A stretch of 64,000 nucleotides of DNA from Bacteroidota bacterium (GTDB lineage Bacteria > Bacteroidota > Bacteroidia > Chitinophagales > Chitinophagaceae): assembly GCA_028876495.1 (NCBI GenBank), contig JAGWRO010000041.1, forward strand, positions 62,001-126,000, in the 5' to 3' direction. Of this stretch, positions 55,455-64,000 are shown piece by piece. A program made the position numbers and the translations under genes. The notes below the pieces were generated by a model. The model was not told the DNA's origin. It saw nothing but the letters and a program-made list of their open reading frames with translations, and did not search any database. How positions within the stretch are numbered: position 1 is the stretch's first letter; every line of letters begins with the position of its first letter.

Positions 55455-56582
55455 TCATTTTCCATTAAACTGGTAAACATGAAAAGACTCGGTTACCAGC
55501 GAAAATTTTCTTCCTCTTGATTTTTTTTGCGGATCAACAATCCATTTGTGCCAATCATAAAGCCCACCAAATTTTATATAATCATTTTGGAAAGTACCTC
55601 CTACCGGACCTTTATTCCTAAAATATTTTTCAACTCCGTCTATTTCTACTTTTACAAAAGCATCCTGGCCGGGATATCCTTCGCCTTCTTTAAATGTGAT
55701 TCTTACGGTGTGGGTTTTATTTATAAAATCAGAATAATTGGCAATCGTAGCACTATCAAATTTTTTGTTTATCAGCAAATCTCCAACATAAATATTTCCG
55801 TGATAACCGAGGCTTAAAGCTAATGGAGGTGGAAGCGAATTGTTGCTATGAATTTGAAAGATGCAAACAATATTTGCCCAGTTTACGCCATGCTCATTTA
55901 TGTAAAATTGCTTTTGCGGAAAGTAACCTTTCCATTCAAAAAGGTAGGTTTTATTGGAGTCAATCAAAAAGCTGCCGCCATAAGTGCATTCACTTCTTGC
56001 ATAGCCGCTGTTGTTCCATTGATATCCGTCTTCAATAGTAGAATAAAATTTTCCTTTTTGCTGATCGATGTGCATCCCACCCAGTCTGCTCCTTTCAAGG
56101 TAGATTACATGTCCAAATCGAGTGACAAACCGATTAGGGAAAACATAACCAATATAACTAGAAGTATCCGACCTATTGTTTACATCGGTTGAGATTGCCG
56201 CTATGGGTAAATTTTCAACCAACTTTGCTTTGGGAGAAAGTTTGTCAAAATCTACATTTACCATCACTGTATCATATACGGTTTTACTTCCTTTTGTAAC
56301 AGCCAATTGAAAATAGAACACCCCTTGTTTTAGTCCTTTTAAAGGGGTGGTTTTTGAAGTCGGAGAAGTAATCTTTGCCGGGCAGGGATAATCGGTAGAA
56401 ATATCGCTCCATTGGTATTTTGTCCCCAAACTTTTGCTGCCATTGAGGACAACCGTTGATGTTTGGGATAAATAGATGTGTTGGTCAGCACCTGCGTTGG
56501 CAATCTGTGCATCATCTTTTTGCAGTAAAAAGACAAATAACAGGCAAAAAATAAATAAAGAGGAAAGGAGAATTTTTTTCAT
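55455..56582 (-). CDS. Secreted PKD-domain protein, polysaccharide-lyase-like
   Basis: 375 residues. Hydrophobic signal segment (1-26), then a PKD-like domain (NAGADQHIYLSQTSTVVLNGSKSLGTKYQWSDIS, AVTKGSKTVYDTVMVNVDF), then about 230 residues with WNNSGYARSECTYGGSFLIDSNKTYLFEWKGYFP and VRITFKEGEGYPGQDAFVKVEIDG, like the jelly-roll of heparin-lyase/glucuronan-lyase-type proteins. Enzymatic role not certain. Faces the response regulator. Confidence 0.7.
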   Translation of the reverse strand: MKKILLSSLFIFCLLFVFLLQKDDAQIANAGADQHIYLSQTSTVVLNGSKSLGTKYQWSDISTDYPCPAKITSPTSKTTPLKGLKQGVFYFQLAVTKGSKTVYDTVMVNVDFDKLSPKAKLVENLPIAAISTDVNNRSDTSSYIGYVFPNRFVTRFGHVIYLERSRLGGMHIDQQKGKFYSTIEDGYQWNNSGYARSECTYGGSFLIDSNKTYLFEWKGYFPQKQFYINEHGVNWANIVCIFQIHSNNSLPPPLALSLGYHGNIYVGDLLINKKFDSATIANYSDFINKTHTVRITFKEGEGYPGQDAFVKVEIDGVEKYFRNKGPVGGTFQNDYIKFGGLYDWHKWIVDPQKKSRGRKFSLVTESFHVYQFNGK

Positions 56583-56691
56583 TCTTTTTAGGTCGAACGT
56601 TTCTCACAAATATATTGATATACAGGTTAGTGGTATGTTATTAATGGTCTCTTCGGCAAAACCCTTAGAAATAAAAATAATATTTGGTCAA

Positions 56692-56730
56692 ACTAAATAA
56701 ATTAGTATTTTTGTCCTAAATAAATTAGTT
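56692..56730 (+). promoter_or_regulatory. Twin operators around the promoter of the XRE/S24 gene
   Basis: ctaaataaattag occurs at 56693-56705 and again at 56716-56728, 23 bases apart (about two turns), each an inverted repeat of ctaa/ttag. Between them is the -7 element TATTTTTG (56706-56713). This looks like autorepression by the following gene product, or control by the BlaI-like factor, which has similar sites. Confidence 0.6.
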
Positions 56731-56734
56731 TCCT

Positions 56735-57490
56735 ATGTCACAAGCAGGACAAAATCTTAAATATCTTCGCAAACTTCGCGGATGGACACAAGAAGAATTC
56801 TCCACCAAACTAGGTATTAAACGTTCGCTTCTCGGCGCTTACGAAGAAGAAAGAGCAGATCCAAGACTGGATGTGCTGGAAAACGTAAGTGAAATTTTTA
56901 AGGTTTCGCTGGATGAACTTTTATTGCAGAAACTCGGTGAAACGGAGGGCAGCAGCTATCTTGCTAAAAGAAGACAAATGAAAATGATGAGCGCCGACAG
57001 AAACATCATTCATTTTGTGCCGGTGAAAGCCGCTGCAGGTTACCTTGCCGGATATGCCGACAGTGAGTTCATCGATGAACTAAATACTTTTACCTTGCCC
57101 ATGCTTACAGGAGGCAGCTACCGGGCTTTTGAAATTATCGGTGATAGTATGATGCCAACGCCAAGTGGAAGTGTCATTGTGGGTGAAAAAGTTGAAAACC
57201 TTGACAGCGTAAAAAACAACGCTGCATATATTGTGGTAAGTAAAAATGAAGGAATTGTTTATAAACGTGTTGTGAAAAATAATAAGAATAAGAACAAATT
57301 AACCCTGGTAAGTGATAATCCGGCATTTCAACCGTATCAGGTTCAGGCAGCTGACGTATTGGAAATGTGGCAGGCACAAGCGATTATCAACAAGGTTACG
57401 CAGCAGCAAAGATGGGATGTAGATTCGCTGGTAAATTTGGTGAGTAACCTGCAGGACCAGGTGAGTTCTTTAAAGAAAAAAATGAATTAG
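56735..57490 (+). CDS. XRE/S24-type transcriptional regulator
   Basis: 251 residues. N-terminal HTH (about 5-62: NLKYLRKLRGWTQEEFSTKLGIKRSLLGAYEEERADP), then an S24/LexA-like serine-peptidase domain. The cleavage site AAAG (Ala101-Gly102), the nucleophile S138 in IIGDSMMPTP and the general base K177 in IVYKRV are all present, so self-cleavage is possible. It ends with a coiled-coil tail (VSNLQDQVSSLKKKMN). Upstream of ssb, so a link with DNA damage is plausible. Confidence 0.88.
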   Translation: MSQAGQNLKYLRKLRGWTQEEFSTKLGIKRSLLGAYEEERADPRLDVLENVSEIFKVSLDELLLQKLGETEGSSYLAKRRQMKMMSADRNIIHFVPVKAAAGYLAGYADSEFIDELNTFTLPMLTGGSYRAFEIIGDSMMPTPSGSVIVGEKVENLDSVKNNAAYIVVSKNEGIVYKRVVKNNKNKNKLTLVSDNPAFQPYQVQAADVLEMWQAQAIINKVTQQQRWDVDSLVNLVSNLQDQVSSLKKKMN

Positions 57491-57514
57491 CAATTGGTGT
57501 ATGTTTGTAATTAT

Positions 57515-57527
57515 CCGAATAATTCGG
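57515..57527. promoter_or_regulatory. Palindrome upstream of ssb
   Basis: ccgaataattcgg, a 13-bp inverted repeat, 70 bases before the ssb start and 24 bases after the S24 gene. A candidate operator; it differs from the twin sites at 56692. Confidence 0.4.
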
Positions 57528-57596
57528 TATCATACAAAATGTGTGATCATTCAAAATAAAACGTAAACATATCTATTCACCAACAAAAACATAATC

Positions 57597-58031
57597 ATGA
57601 TCAAATTACAAATTATCGGGCATCTTGGAGGAGATTGTACCACCAATGAAGTAAACGGAAAAAACGTAATCAATTTCAATGTGGCCCATTCAGAAAAATA
57701 TAAAGATTCACAGGGAAATTTAGTAGAAAAAACAATATGGGTAAAATGCGCTTATTGGACCGATAGAACAGCTATTGCCCAATATCTTAAAAAAGGCCAG
57801 TTGATTTATGCAGAAGGAACACCCGAGGCAGAAGGTTATCTTAATAAAGACAACCAGAACGCGGCTTCTTTAAAAATGAGGGTTTTCCAGGTTCAGTTGT
57901 TGGGTAGTAAAAATGACAACCAGGAAGGATCAAGTCAACCGGCCAGCAATTATCAAGCATCCGGAACAGCTAAGGTAAATCAGCATGCACATGCAGAAGT
58001 TGAAGAGCCTGCAGACGATCTTCCATTTTAA
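57597..58031 (+). CDS. ssb: Single-stranded DNA-binding protein
   Basis: 144 residues. OB-fold start (MIKLQIIGHLGGDCTTNEVNGKNVINFNVAHSEKY), KTIWVKCAYWTDRTAIAQYLKKGQLIYAEGTPE, then a Gln/Asn-rich linker and the acidic tip EEPADDLPF, which recruits partner proteins. All elements of a functional SSB. Terminator directly after the stop. Confidence 0.94.
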   Translation: MIKLQIIGHLGGDCTTNEVNGKNVINFNVAHSEKYKDSQGNLVEKTIWVKCAYWTDRTAIAQYLKKGQLIYAEGTPEAEGYLNKDNQNAASLKMRVFQVQLLGSKNDNQEGSSQPASNYQASGTAKVNQHAHAEVEEPADDLPF

Positions 58032-58055
58032 TAAATTTTGGGTTGTACTTGTTGA

Positions 58056-58083
58056 GCGGCTCCATTTTTGGGGCCGCTTTTTT
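58056..58083 (+). terminator. Terminator behind ssb
   Basis: Arms gcggctcc (58056-58063) and ggggccgc (58070-58077) with one wobble pair, followed by six T. It stops plus-strand transcription 25 bases past the ssb stop. Confidence 0.8.
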
Positions 58084-58821
58084 GTAATAAAATAAAAAAA
58101 TTCTGAAACGAATGAATGGTAAATGAACAAATTCTGATAATTCTTATTTTACCTGATTTTTTTGGAGCATTTATTCTGCTTCGTGCTCTCCTTTTACCCA
58201 ATTTCACAATATTTCCGCCTTTGAATAAGATTGGTTCAAGAACCTTTTGCCATTTTGGTATTTTGCGTTGTTATACCTGGTAAAAATGTTTAGGTCATTT
58301 TTTAAGAAGTTACCAGGTAAGAGGTTTACTTTTATTTGTAGTATTCAGCAGTAGTTTGATAGATCATAGTTTTTATTACCCTTATTTAATTTGATGGAAA
58401 GCTACCTGGTTTTGTATGCCCAGGAATCACTTCATTATTGAACCAAGGTTGCTTAGGCTTTTTAAGTAAGTCAGCTGAATACTTACATAAAAATGCGTAG
58501 CTAAAAATCCTGTTTGTATTTTATTCCACAAATAGAAGTACATTTAAAAAACAACCTGCTACCTTCGTTTTTGAAGGAGAAAACTTAACCGATCAGACTT
58601 CCGGATCAGGTTGTATAAAAAATTTGAATAGCAGTTCTAAACTGGTTTAGTATTTGATCTAAACAACGTTGTTCATCAGTAAACAAACAAATAATCCTGA
58701 TTCTAATTTACTTTCCGGGTTGTAATAAAAACAATATTGTTACTTAGTTTAAGCGACGGTACTGGAGTTGGCCAAAGAAAAGATCGATTTTAAATACTTA
58801 ATAAATCTATAATTTAAATCA
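58084..58821. other. Large non-coding stretch before the histidine kinase
   Basis: About 740 bases without a convincing ORF. Two possible hairpins: tacctggta (58274-58282) with taccaggta (58311-58319), and ccttc (58562-58566) with gaagg (58573-58577). The motif acctgg recurs near 58404. No tRNA, riboswitch or repeat family recognised. It may contain an unannotated small RNA or be decayed DNA. Confidence 0.4.
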
Positions 58822-59082
58822 ATGAAATTAGAACGGCCGGTCGATTTAGAAGGAAATAAGAAGATTCCATTTTCAGGCGATGTTACTCTCAGCCTTAGAA
58901 TGGATGGCACTATATTTAAGTGGAATAATTTAGCTGAAAAGATATTTGGGTATACCGCTATTGAAGCAAAAGGAAAAAAAATTCTATTTTATTTTTTAAA
59001 AAAGATTTCGAAAAGGAAACTAAATTTCTCTATAATGTTATCCGGGGAAATACATTGTCTTATCAAGTATTCTGTAAAATAA
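58822..59082 (+). pseudogene. N-terminal PAS part of a frameshifted histidine kinase
   Basis: Opens with a PAS-like segment (LRMDGTIFKWNNLAEKIFGYTAIEAKGKKI), then turns into an unrelated Lys/Phe/Ile-rich frame and stops. The shift point is a run of eight A at 58974-58981; with nine A the reading frame would continue as SILFFKKDFEKETKFLYNV and on into the next ORF. Either a sequencing or assembly indel, a true mutation, or slippage. Confidence 0.65.
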
Positions 59083-60281
59083 AATCTGGTAAACGTGTAT
59101 TAATTTCGTTTTGTGCATTTCCTATTAAAGATCAAAAGGGGAAGATTATTGGAATATCAAAAATTGCCAAGGATATTTCAGATGAGAAAGAAGAAGCAAA
59201 AAAGCAATCAATTTTGGCGGCGATTATAACCTCATCTGAAGACGTGATTGTCAGCAAAACCTTAAATGGAATTATTACGAGCTGGAATAATTCAGCCCGG
59301 AAAATGTTTGGATATACAGAAAAAGAAGTACTGGGAAAACATATTTCAATCATTATACCTAAAGACCGGCCAGATGAGGAAAAAAAGATTATTGATAGTA
59401 TCAAAAAAGGTAAAAGAATTAATCATTTTGAAACGGAAAGGATTGCAAAAGATGGGAGCAAAAAATTTATTTCTTTAACTGTATCACCTATAAAAAACAG
59501 CAAGGGAAAAATTATCGGTGCTTCAAAAGTGGCAAGAGATATTTCGGTGAGATTGGAAACCGAACGGGAACGGGATTTATATACTAAACGTTTGCAGGAA
59601 TTAAACAAGTACAAGGATGAGTTCATGGTGATGACAAGTCATGAATTAAAAACGCCACTTACGGTAATAATGGCCAATCTGCATGTTTTGAGTGAAGTGA
59701 TGGCAGAAGAGGATTATAATACCGTTTTTATAAAAAATTCTGTAAGGCAGGTAGAAAAATTATCAGATCTCGTAAACGATTTGCTTGATGTTTCAAAAAT
59801 AGTAGCCGGAAAATTAGCACTGAATTTTACATTATTTGACTTACGCGATTTAGTGTATGAGGTGGTTAATAATCTGCAGCAGATTACAAAAAGTCATACT
59901 ATCGTTTTTAATAAAAATACAAATATTTTAATGGTGAATGCCGATAGGGAAAGAATCGGGCAGGTGATCATAAATATTCTTGGTAATGCCATTAAGTACA
60001 GCAGAAAGCAAGGTAAAATTGTAGTAAATGCTTTTGAAAAAGAGGGCGATGTTGAAGTAAATGTTACTGACCAGGGAATTGGAATTCCCCCAAAAGATAT
60101 TACTAATATCTTTCTTCGCTTTTACCGCGTGAGCGGCTCAGCAAGTTCTTTTTCCGGTTCGGGTATAGGATTGTACATCTCTTCAGAGATTATTAAGGGA
60201 CACAGTGGCAAAATATGGGCTGAAAGTAAAGTGGGAAAAGGTTCTGTTTTTCATTTTTCACTTCCGGTAGCCAACAAATAA
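59055..60281 (+). CDS. PAS-domain sensor histidine kinase (main part)
   Basis: At least 408 residues from a TTG, but the frame is open further up and continues the PAS of 58822. Two PAC/PAS units with VSKTLNGIITSWNNSARKMFGYTEKEVLGKHISIIIPKDR, then the kinase: H-box MTSHELKTPLTVIM, N-box VIINILGNAIKYS, DQGIGIP and GSGIGLYISSEII. No membrane helix, so it senses an intracellular signal. Partner could be the receiver at 55063. Confidence 0.85.
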   Translation: MSYQVFCKIKSGKRVLISFCAFPIKDQKGKIIGISKIAKDISDEKEEAKKQSILAAIITSSEDVIVSKTLNGIITSWNNSARKMFGYTEKEVLGKHISIIIPKDRPDEEKKIIDSIKKGKRINHFETERIAKDGSKKFISLTVSPIKNSKGKIIGASKVARDISVRLETERERDLYTKRLQELNKYKDEFMVMTSHELKTPLTVIMANLHVLSEVMAEEDYNTVFIKNSVRQVEKLSDLVNDLLDVSKIVAGKLALNFTLFDLRDLVYEVVNNLQQITKSHTIVFNKNTNILMVNADRERIGQVIINILGNAIKYSRKQGKIVVNAFEKEGDVEVNVTDQGIGIPPKDITNIFLRFYRVSGSASSFSGSGIGLYISSEIIKGHSGKIWAESKVGKGSVFHFSLPVANK

Positions 60282-60325
60282 TAAATCTGGTTTTTATTGG
60301 CCCATCCAATTGTTTGAGTAAGGCT

Positions 60326-60592
60326 CTATTGCTTAATCTGAGCATGTTTCTCCGCCGGTTTTAATTTTTCCAAATATTCGATACCATCATTTGTAAGATG
60401 TATACAATGTAAGAGCTTATTATCCACAATCTCCTTTTTTACTTCAATAAGCCCTCTTTTAAATAATGGGGCTACTGCATACCTCATATCTTCCATCATA
60501 TATGGCTTCTCATTCGTTTCATCCAGTTCGGCCTCGTGGCATTGTTTTAAGTTTTGAATCATAGATTCTGATAGAGGGCGAAAATACTTCAT
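60326..60592 (-). CDS. Small winged-helix-like protein
   Basis: 88 residues. MRYAVAPLFKRGLIEVKKEIVDNKLLHCIHLTNDGIEYLEKL reads as a winged-helix wing and recognition region; the short N-terminus SMIQNLKQCHEAELDETNEK may be a helix. No firm family. It is convergent with the kinase gene. Confidence 0.6.
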   Translation of the reverse strand: MKYFRPLSESMIQNLKQCHEAELDETNEKPYMMEDMRYAVAPLFKRGLIEVKKEIVDNKLLHCIHLTNDGIEYLEKLKPAEKHAQIKQ

Positions 60593-60830
60593 TGTATTTT
60601 TTTTAATTTGCTCAAATAATTTGAAGCAGATTGATCTGATTTTTTTATTACAATTTTGTTGCCATATCTATCTTAAAGGAATTATTTTTTTCTTAAAGAG
60701 TTATTTTGACTTGGAATTGAATTTGCCGGCCTCATAGCTTCAATATAGAATTATTGAAAATTATTTTATTTCGGGAATAATTTCTACAAAATCATAGCTT
60801 TAAAAGTGAGCCAAAGCTATTTTTCGGTAT
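60593..60830. other. Gap before mtaB
   Basis: 238 AT-rich bases with no ORF, hairpin or motif that I recognise. Confidence 0.35.
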
Positions 60831-62102
60831 TTAAATTTTCCAGTCTACAATTTCATTGGTCCACTCTTCATTATAGGACGTGGTAATTTTGATATAATTA
60901 TCAGTATAGCCTTCCATCATGCCGTTTTTGCTTTTGGTTTCAAACAAAACTTTTCTTGTTTCGCCGGAATGTTTTGCTTCAAACTGTTGCATTTTTTTAT
61001 AGGATAAAGAACGCAAAATTTTGGTGCGTTCATGGCGTGTATGCGAAGGAACAACAGGCTCTATCGCTAAAGCATCCGTGTTTGCTCTTTCAGAATAAGT
61101 AAATACATGCAAATAAGAAATATCAAGAGAAATTAAAAATTCAAGTGTCTCTTTAAAATCCGTATCTGTTTCACCGGGAAAACCCGTAATAACATCCACG
61201 CCAATACAACAGTCGGGGATTAAATTTTTGATGAGCTGAACTTTTTCTGCATATAATTCTCTTTTATAACGACGGCGCATCATGCCAAGAATTTTATTGC
61301 TGCCGCTTTGCAGGGGAATGTGAAAATGCGGCATAATTTTTTTGCTGCTGCTTACGAAACGAATAATTTCTTCTGCTAATAAATTCGGTTCTATGGATGA
61401 AATCCGGTAGCGCACAATTCCCTCCGTTTGTTCTATTGCTTTTAACAATGAATAAAAGTTTTCGTCAGTTTTATGGCCTATACCATCTTTGCCAAAATCT
61501 CCAAGATTAATTCCGGTGAGTACAATTTCTTTTACGCCTGCCTTTGATATTTTTTTAATTTCTGATAAAACATTTTTTGTGGAGTTACTCCTGCTTTTTC
61601 CACGCGCCATGGGTATGGTGCAGAAAGAACAATTGTAATCACAGCCATCCTGAACTTTTAAAAAAGTTCTTGTACGGTTGTTTAGCGAAAAAGAAGAATG
61701 AAAACCTTCTAAGTCCTCAATTTCGCAACTGCAAATTTTGGCGCTGTCGCCATGTGTCAATTCTTTTAAATGAGAAGTAATATTAAATTTTTCTGCGGCA
61801 CCTAAAACCAGGTCAACCCCGGGAATTTCTGCGATTTCTTTTGGTTTTAATTGCGCATAACAACCCATTATAACCACCATTGCTTCGGGAGCTTTTTTTT
61901 GAACACGCCTTACCAATTGCCGGCATTCCTTATCGGCATTTTCGGTTACAGAACAGGTGTTGATTACATACACGTCAGCCTTATCTGTAAATTCTTTCGT
62001 TACAAATCCATCTTCTTCGAGCAATCTTTCAACCGCCGACGTTTCTGAATAATTCAATTTGCAACCTAATGTGTGCAGTGCAACTGATCTCCCGTTTAAC
62101 AT
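60831..62102 (-). CDS. mtaB: tRNA-t6A37 methylthiotransferase
   Basis: Adds a methylthio group to N6-threonylcarbamoyladenosine 37 in tRNA; radical SAM with two 4Fe-4S clusters. 423 residues from ATG 62102 (MLNGRSVALHTLGCKLNY). UPF0004 domain with the three Cys of HTLGCK, NTCSVT and MGCYAQ; radical SAM CDYNCSFCTIPMARG; C-terminal TRAM-like end with ENYIK-like pattern (YTDNYIKI). The open frame upstream (31 more codons) is not conserved in the family. Confidence 0.92.
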   Translation of the reverse strand: MLNGRSVALHTLGCKLNYSETSAVERLLEEDGFVTKEFTDKADVYVINTCSVTENADKECRQLVRRVQKKAPEAMVVIMGCYAQLKPKEIAEIPGVDLVLGAAEKFNITSHLKELTHGDSAKICSCEIEDLEGFHSSFSLNNRTRTFLKVQDGCDYNCSFCTIPMARGKSRSNSTKNVLSEIKKISKAGVKEIVLTGINLGDFGKDGIGHKTDENFYSLLKAIEQTEGIVRYRISSIEPNLLAEEIIRFVSSSKKIMPHFHIPLQSGSNKILGMMRRRYKRELYAEKVQLIKNLIPDCCIGVDVITGFPGETDTDFKETLEFLISLDISYLHVFTYSERANTDALAIEPVVPSHTRHERTKILRSLSYKKMQQFEAKHSGETRKVLFETKSKNGMMEGYTDNYIKITTSYNEEWTNEIVDWKI

Positions 62103-62341
62103 AGCGGCAAAAATAATCAATCCATATTTAAAAGGTTCTATCTGCGTTACATCGGGTGGATTAAATATTTGATAAAAACAGAAAGGAAATCCCAAGAATT
62201 TGTTTGTTTAATAAAAAAATCATTTTTCGCTTTTAAAAATTATATTATTTATTCATTAATCCTTAATTTGATTATCTTTTTGTATGCACTTTATTGTAAA
62301 AAACTGAAAAATAAAACGTTTTAATATTTAAAAAACTGACT

Positions 62342-63514
62342 ATGAACAAAATAATATTAGCTTTTTTACCGCTTCTCTTATTTGCAGGATGTACCAAAAA
62401 CAAAAGTGCTGATCCGGTAGTAACTGCTGATCCTTTAATAAATATCAAATCTGTAAAACTTAGCAGGAATGGTACTTCTGTAATTACTTTTCCTTTTTAC
62501 ATTACCTTAAATAATGCTTCTTCAAAAGAGGTGAAAGTTGATTATAAAACAGTGGATGGCACTGCTAACAGTAATGACTATACGCAGAAATCAGGTACAT
62601 TAACCATTCCTGCAAATCAAAAAGCAGCAGAGATCGATATTTCCGTAAAAGGTGATACCCTTCGTGATGTGGATAAAGTGTTTTATTTAGAATTAAGTAA
62701 TCCTGTTAACGCCAAATTGAATACAACACAAGCAACTGGTACTATTATTTGTGATGGCACCTATTTACCGGTTAATGATTCAGGATATACAGCTCCTGCA
62801 AGCTATCCCGGTCTTTCATTAGTGTGGAGTGATGAATTTAATGGTCCAAATTTAAACCCCAATACCTGGAATTATGAAACAGGCGGAGGCGGCTGGGGAA
62901 ATAATGAATTGGAAAATTATACAAACACCACTAAAAATGCATATATCACCGATGGTGGGTACCTTGTAATTGAAGCCAGGAAGGAACTCGATGGTAGTTA
63001 TACATCTGCCCGTTTGCAAACGAAAGGGAATAAAGAATTTACTTATGGCCGAATGGATATAAGAGCCAAACTACCTAAAACAAAAGGCATCTGGCCGGCG
63101 ATATGGATGTTAGGAAGCAACATTTCTACCACACCGTGGCCTGCCTGCGGCGAAATTGATATTATGGAATTACTGGGTCATCAACCTAATACAGTTTATG
63201 GAACTATGCACTGGGGGCAGGCAGGGCAGGGAAGCACGCATATTGGTAATAGCTATGTTTTATCTGATGGTGACTTTTCCCAGAAATTTCATGTGTTTAG
63301 CATTGTATGGGATTCCAGCAAGATTGAATGGTATGTTGATAATGTAAAATATTTTACAGGCAATAAAAGTGATGTGACCGGTAATTATCCATTTGACAAA
63401 TCTTTCTTCTTTCTTTTAAATGTGGCAATAGGCGGCAACTGGCCCGGAGCTCCCGATGCGTCAACAGTTTTTCCGCAGCGCATGATTGTGGATTATGTAA
63501 GAGTGTATCAATAA
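62342..63514 (+). CDS. GH16 lipoprotein with Calx-beta domain
   Basis: 390 residues. Lipobox LFAGC puts the lipidated Cys at about 17. Calx-beta domain (about 35-140) with VDYKTVDGTANSNDYTQKSGTLTI, then GH16: LVWSDEFNGPNLNPNTWNYETGGGGWGNNELENYTN and the catalytic GEIDIMELLG (E-x-D-x-x-E). Probably an endo-beta-1,3- or mixed-linkage glucanase at the cell surface. Confidence 0.9.
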   Translation: MNKIILAFLPLLLFAGCTKNKSADPVVTADPLINIKSVKLSRNGTSVITFPFYITLNNASSKEVKVDYKTVDGTANSNDYTQKSGTLTIPANQKAAEIDISVKGDTLRDVDKVFYLELSNPVNAKLNTTQATGTIICDGTYLPVNDSGYTAPASYPGLSLVWSDEFNGPNLNPNTWNYETGGGGWGNNELENYTNTTKNAYITDGGYLVIEARKELDGSYTSARLQTKGNKEFTYGRMDIRAKLPKTKGIWPAIWMLGSNISTTPWPACGEIDIMELLGHQPNTVYGTMHWGQAGQGSTHIGNSYVLSDGDFSQKFHVFSIVWDSSKIEWYVDNVKYFTGNKSDVTGNYPFDKSFFFLLNVAIGGNWPGAPDASTVFPQRMIVDYVRVYQ

Positions 63515-63548
63515 AGCGGTCGGCATTGAGGTTGCTTGGGGAAAAATG

Positions 63549-63587
63549 GTTTAGAAAGTTTAGAGGAACAGGTTTAGAGCGTTTAGA
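63549..63587. repeat. gtttaga repeats
   Basis: gtttaga occurs four times, at 63549, 63558, 63572 and 63581, alternating 9- and 14-base spacing. Another of the short degenerate repeats found in spacers of this window. Confidence 0.55.
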
Positions 63588-63665
63588 AATAAAGGTTGGA
63601 ATGGTTGAGTGCCGATACAAAACAATTATTCCGTTTAATTCAATCGTTGATAATCCTTAAATTAA

Positions 63666-64000
63666 ATGAAACTCTTTATAAAAAATATGGTTTGTCCGCG
63701 CTGCATAATGAGTGTGGAGCAGATTTTAAAAGAAAATAAGCTACCCACAAAATATGTGCAACTGGGCGAAGTGGAATTACTAAAAGATGCCTCAAAGCCA
63801 CAACTGCAAAAGCTTTCAGAAGCTCTTGAAAAGGTAGGTTTTGAATTATTAGACGACCAAAGAACGCAATTAATAGAACATGTGAAAAATTTATTAATTC
63901 AAAAAGTGCAGGAAGGAAATATTCCCGAACATTTCAGTATTCAAAAGTTTTTAAAAGGAGAAATATTTAAAGATTATTCTTCGGTGAGCAAATTATTTTC
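63666..64000 (+). CDS. HMA-like/AraC regulator, start only
   Basis: The first 111 codons, cut by the window edge. MKLFIKNMVCPRCIMSVEQIL resembles a heavy-metal-associated domain start with C-x-x-C (Cys10 and Cys13); the later part EGNIPEHFSIQKFLKGEIFKDYSSVSKLF is the beginning of an AraC-type helix-turn-helix. Such proteins are common in Bacteroidota. Starts 151 bases behind the GH16 gene. Confidence 0.75.
   Translation, partial: MKLFIKNMVCPRCIMSVEQILKENKLPTKYVQLGEVELLKDASKPQLQKLSEALEKVGFELLDDQRTQLIEHVKNLLIQKVQEGNIPEHFSIQKFLKGEIFKDYSSVSKLF

Overview
The window reads as chromosomal DNA of a Bacteroidota bacterium, most likely of the Chitinophagaceae type (inference). It is AT-rich. Many genes follow the Bacteroidota -7 promoter motif TAnnTTTG rather than a sigma70 -10 box. 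It has type III glutamine synthetase, a T9SS sorting domain, an AIR synthase of the Bacteroidota type, a UpxY/NusG-like factor, an HMA-AraC regulator and SpvB-domain proteins. I saw no rRNA, tRNA or CRISPR array.

Layout. 1-2438: the start of an exported protein and glnN. 2439-6300: accessory DNA with an 11-bp tandem repeat, a short ORF, a decayed SpvB/Tc-toxin-like gene with a small membrane protein behind it, and two secreted proteins. 6381-20523: housekeeping and envelope genes (purL, hldD, pyrG, a lolA-like gene, ubiX, a thioredoxin, kdsA, a deacetylase with two glycosyltransferases, ftsE), with a duplicated 92-bp hairpin element at 14922-15221. 20668-23834: a BlaI-type repressor and a very large M56 sensor protease carrying a degenerate amidase domain. 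23858-25817: a REP-flanked RAYT transposase sitting in a duplicated purM 3' end, then purM. 25917-27381: ribF and a small conserved protein.

27400-36390: a sulfate assimilation operon on the minus strand, in the order cysH, cysD, cysN, cobA/sumT, cysJ, cysI and a siroheme-synthase/TSUP-transporter fusion. Together they would carry sulfate through APS and sulfite to sulfide and make the siroheme needed by CysI. In front of cysH lies an 11-codon ORF, MCTSSYSMRCC, with a possible downstream stem: a candidate cysteine-responsive attenuator, and in my view the best lead in the window.

36568-41751: mnmE, an orphan UpxY-like factor, an AraC regulator divergent from a PhyH-type oxygenase, a GNAT enzyme and a DUF4342 protein. 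41891-49362: a minus-strand sugar operon (GH3, Gfo/Idh/MocA, rpiA, TIM-barrel epimerase, GH31). 49868-51702: a small island with a PLD-like protein and an FRG-domain protein, a plausible defence pair. 51944-64000: an aldo/keto reductase, a carboxylesterase, a response regulator, a PKD-domain secreted protein, an XRE/S24 regulator with ssb, a frameshifted PAS histidine kinase, mtaB, a GH16 lipoprotein and the start of an HMA-AraC regulator.
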